A DNA stretch of 9,020 nucleotides from an uncultured bacterium (lineage in GTDB: Bacteria; Patescibacteriota; Minisyncoccia; Phycocordibacterales; UBA1006), in NCBI GenBank assembly GCA_903920485.1, contig CAIXMG010000094.1:1-9020 (forward strand). The letters are read 5' to 3'. Under the pieces are notes generated by a model, which did no database searches, was not told the DNA's origin, and worked only from the letters and a program-made list of their open reading frames with translations. A program made the position numbers and the translations under genes. Below, one piece after another: positions 6,238 through 9,020 of this stretch (positions are counted from its first letter, which is position 1; every line of letters begins with the position of its first letter).

Positions 6238-6756
6238 ATGAACCTCCTCACGCGCAGCAACCACAAAGGATTTACCCTGATCGAGACGCTCTTCTCGATT
6301 CTGATCTTTTCGGCTGCGCTGATTTCCCTGTTTACGATTGCCGGTCGCGGTATTAGCGCAACGGAAGATGTCCGACAGGAATCGACGGCGCATTATCTGG
6401 CACAAGAAGGGCTCGAGGTGGTCCGCAACATCCGCGACAGCAACTTCCTTGCGACGAGCTCGAATTGGGACGCAGGGTTTTCAACGTGTACCTCGTCATC
6501 CCCATGCAACCTGGATTACGGTAGCGGGACGACTACCCCTGCTCTGGTTAACTGTGCCGCCGCGGCCTGTGACATTGCTGAACTCAATGGTGCCTTCGTC
6601 TCAGGGTCCTTGGGAACTGATTCCGGATACAATCGGCAGATTTTCGTCACCTCAGTCGGAAGCGACGAATACTTGGTAGCAAGCCAAGTAAAGTGGATGC
6701 AAAAGACCATTCCGCGAACGATCGTACTTCGAACCATCCTTAAGAAATGGCAATAA
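6238..6756 (+). CDS. Minor pilin, GspI/PilV-like
   Basis: A 172-residue prepilin with an 11-residue leader (MNLLTRSNHKG) cut before F12; the mature start FTLIETLFSILIFSAALISL has Glu +5 at E16. The segment AHYLAQEGLEVVRNIRDSNF corresponds to the GspI/PilV A-x-x-L-A-x-x-x-x-E-x-x-R-x pattern. Several cysteines (STCTSSSPC, NCAAAAC) lie in the globular part and could form disulfides. The start lies 9 bases after the preceding stop, behind a TAATCT sequence (6226-6231) that resembles the one before the third pilin; no ribosome binding site is visible. The leader carries no palindromic repeat. Confidence 0.84.
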   Translation: MNLLTRSNHKGFTLIETLFSILIFSAALISLFTIAGRGISATEDVRQESTAHYLAQEGLEVVRNIRDSNFLATSSNWDAGFSTCTSSSPCNLDYGSGTTTPALVNCAAAACDIAELNGAFVSGSLGTDSGYNRQIFVTSVGSDEYLVASQVKWMQKTIPRTIVLRTILKKWQ

Positions 6757-6761
6757 TTATT

Positions 6762-7310
6762 ATGAAAGCTTTTCATTCAAATCGCCCCCCAACCCCCTCT
6801 AAAAGAGGGGGAGCAGAACACGAAGGATTCGTGCTGCTTTTCACAATCCTCATTTCTGCGATCATCATGATGATTGGTCTTGGCATCTTTTCCATTGCGA
6901 CGCGCGAGACGGCACTTTCTGGGGGTGCGGTTCAGGCCCAATACTCGTTTTACGCGGCGGACGGCGGTGTCGAATGCGCCCTGTTCGCACAATCAACCAG
7001 TCAGATAACTCCCAGAGGCTCCTTTTCCTGCGGAAGTGGGGCGAATGGTACGGCCAATGCGCCGATAAGCATAATCGGGGGTTCGAGTCCCTATGCCTTT
7101 GATGTCATGATAGATCCTGTCCAGATGACCTGTGCTCATGTGACCATCTTCGATACGACGAATGCCTCGGGTTCCGCTCGTCGCGTTTATTCGCAGGGAT
7201 ACAACAACTGCCGATTGGTCAATGGAGCGCCTACTCCCGTTCCGGGAAATCTGTTGGTCGAGCGCGACCTTGATACGACCTTCCAAACGGGAAGTGCTAC
7301 GACACCCTAA
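6762..7310 (+). CDS. Minor pilin, GspK/PilX-like, lacking Glu +5
   Basis: A 182-residue protein with a 22-residue leader and a predicted cleavage after G22. The mature start is FVLLFTILISAIIMMIGLGI, so position +5 is Phe (F27) instead of Glu. Lack of Glu +5 is the known mark of GspK-type tip pseudopilins, and the downstream segment (AQYSFYAADGGVECALFA) resembles PilX/GspK post-helix regions, where A-x-x-A-A-x-x-G is common. An in-frame ATG at 6747 overlaps the end of the previous gene; I prefer the ATG at 6762 because it is the one that gives the usual MK-type leader, but either is possible. Leader residues RPPTPSKRGGA come from repeat copy 4. This is the last gene of the pilus block and is followed by a terminator. 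Confidence 0.8.
   Translation: MKAFHSNRPPTPSKRGGAEHEGFVLLFTILISAIIMMIGLGIFSIATRETALSGGAVQAQYSFYAADGGVECALFAQSTSQITPRGSFSCGSGANGTANAPISIIGGSSPYAFDVMIDPVQMTCAHVTIFDTTNASGSARRVYSQGYNNCRLVNGAPTPVPGNLLVERDLDTTFQTGSATTP
6783..6816 (+). repeat. Palindromic repeat copy 4 in minor pilin leader
   Basis: Arms CCCCCTCT (6793-6800) and AGAGGGGG (6804-6811) with AAA loop. The flanks differ from copies 2 and 3, but the stem is identical. Read in the same phase as RPPTPSKRGGA, residues 8-18, with cleavage at G22. Confidence 0.9.
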
Positions 7311-7329
7311 CCGCCCAAGGCGGTTTTTT
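7309..7329 (+). terminator. Intrinsic terminator closing the pilus block
   Basis: Stem AACCGCC (7309-7315) / GGCGGTT (7319-7325) with CAA loop and a run of six T (7324-7329). The left arm includes the last two bases of the stop codon of the preceding pilin. It separates the pilus genes from ligA. Confidence 0.85.
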
Positions 7330-7335
7330 GGAATG

Positions 7336-9020
<1,685 letters not shown>

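Noticed and set aside
2621..6816. The four palindromic repeats as a CRISPR array
   Set aside because: Copies are roughly 1-2 kb apart and lie inside different coding genes; there are no regular spacers and no cas genes.

Overview
The window is a type IV pilus (T4P) locus read entirely on the + strand, followed by the start of an NAD-dependent DNA ligase gene. The gene order (pilB-pilT-pilC, pilins, pilD, several prepilin-like genes, ligA), the compact proteins, the very short intergenic gaps, the missing Shine-Dalgarno sequences and the prepilin style (FTLIELLVVVAIIAIL, WCVDSNG, YLAQEGLEVVRNIRD, ADGGVECALF) suggest a Candidate Phyla Radiation / Patescibacteria genome of moderate G+C. This assignment is inference from style; no rRNA or other phylogenetic marker is present.

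Layout: 1-247 is the 3' end of the extension ATPase gene pilB. 296-1360 is the retraction-type ATPase pilT. 1379-2584 is the platform protein pilC. 2603-3121 and 3182-3667 are two tandem paralogous major-type pilins separated by a terminator and a new promoter. 3678-4196 is a third pilin, GspG-like. 4198-4944 is the prepilin peptidase pilD. 4949-5671, 5680-6228, 6238-6756 and 6762-7310 are four minor pilins resembling GspH/FimT, GspJ/PilW, GspI/PilV and GspK/PilX. A terminator at 7309-7329 closes the pilus block. ligA starts at 7351 and runs off the window. No gap without a gene exceeds about 60 bases.

How it works together: PilB and PilT power extension and retraction through PilC. PilD removes the leader peptides of seven prepilins. 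The H/I/J/K-like minor pilins would form the priming tip complex, and the 2603 and 3182 products are the best candidates for the fibre subunit.

Two features stand out. First, most genes have a -10-like hexamer about 6-10 bases before the ATG and no ribosome binding site, which points to leaderless or nearly leaderless mRNAs, often from a promoter overlapping the previous stop codon. Second, a 34-base palindromic repeat is present in the same reading phase in four of the seven prepilin genes, always in the leader peptide that PilD cuts off. A related but larger palindromic element appears as an in-frame insertion in the ligA adenylation domain. This resembles protein-invading palindromic elements such as those known from Rickettsia, here concentrated in a part of the protein that is discarded.
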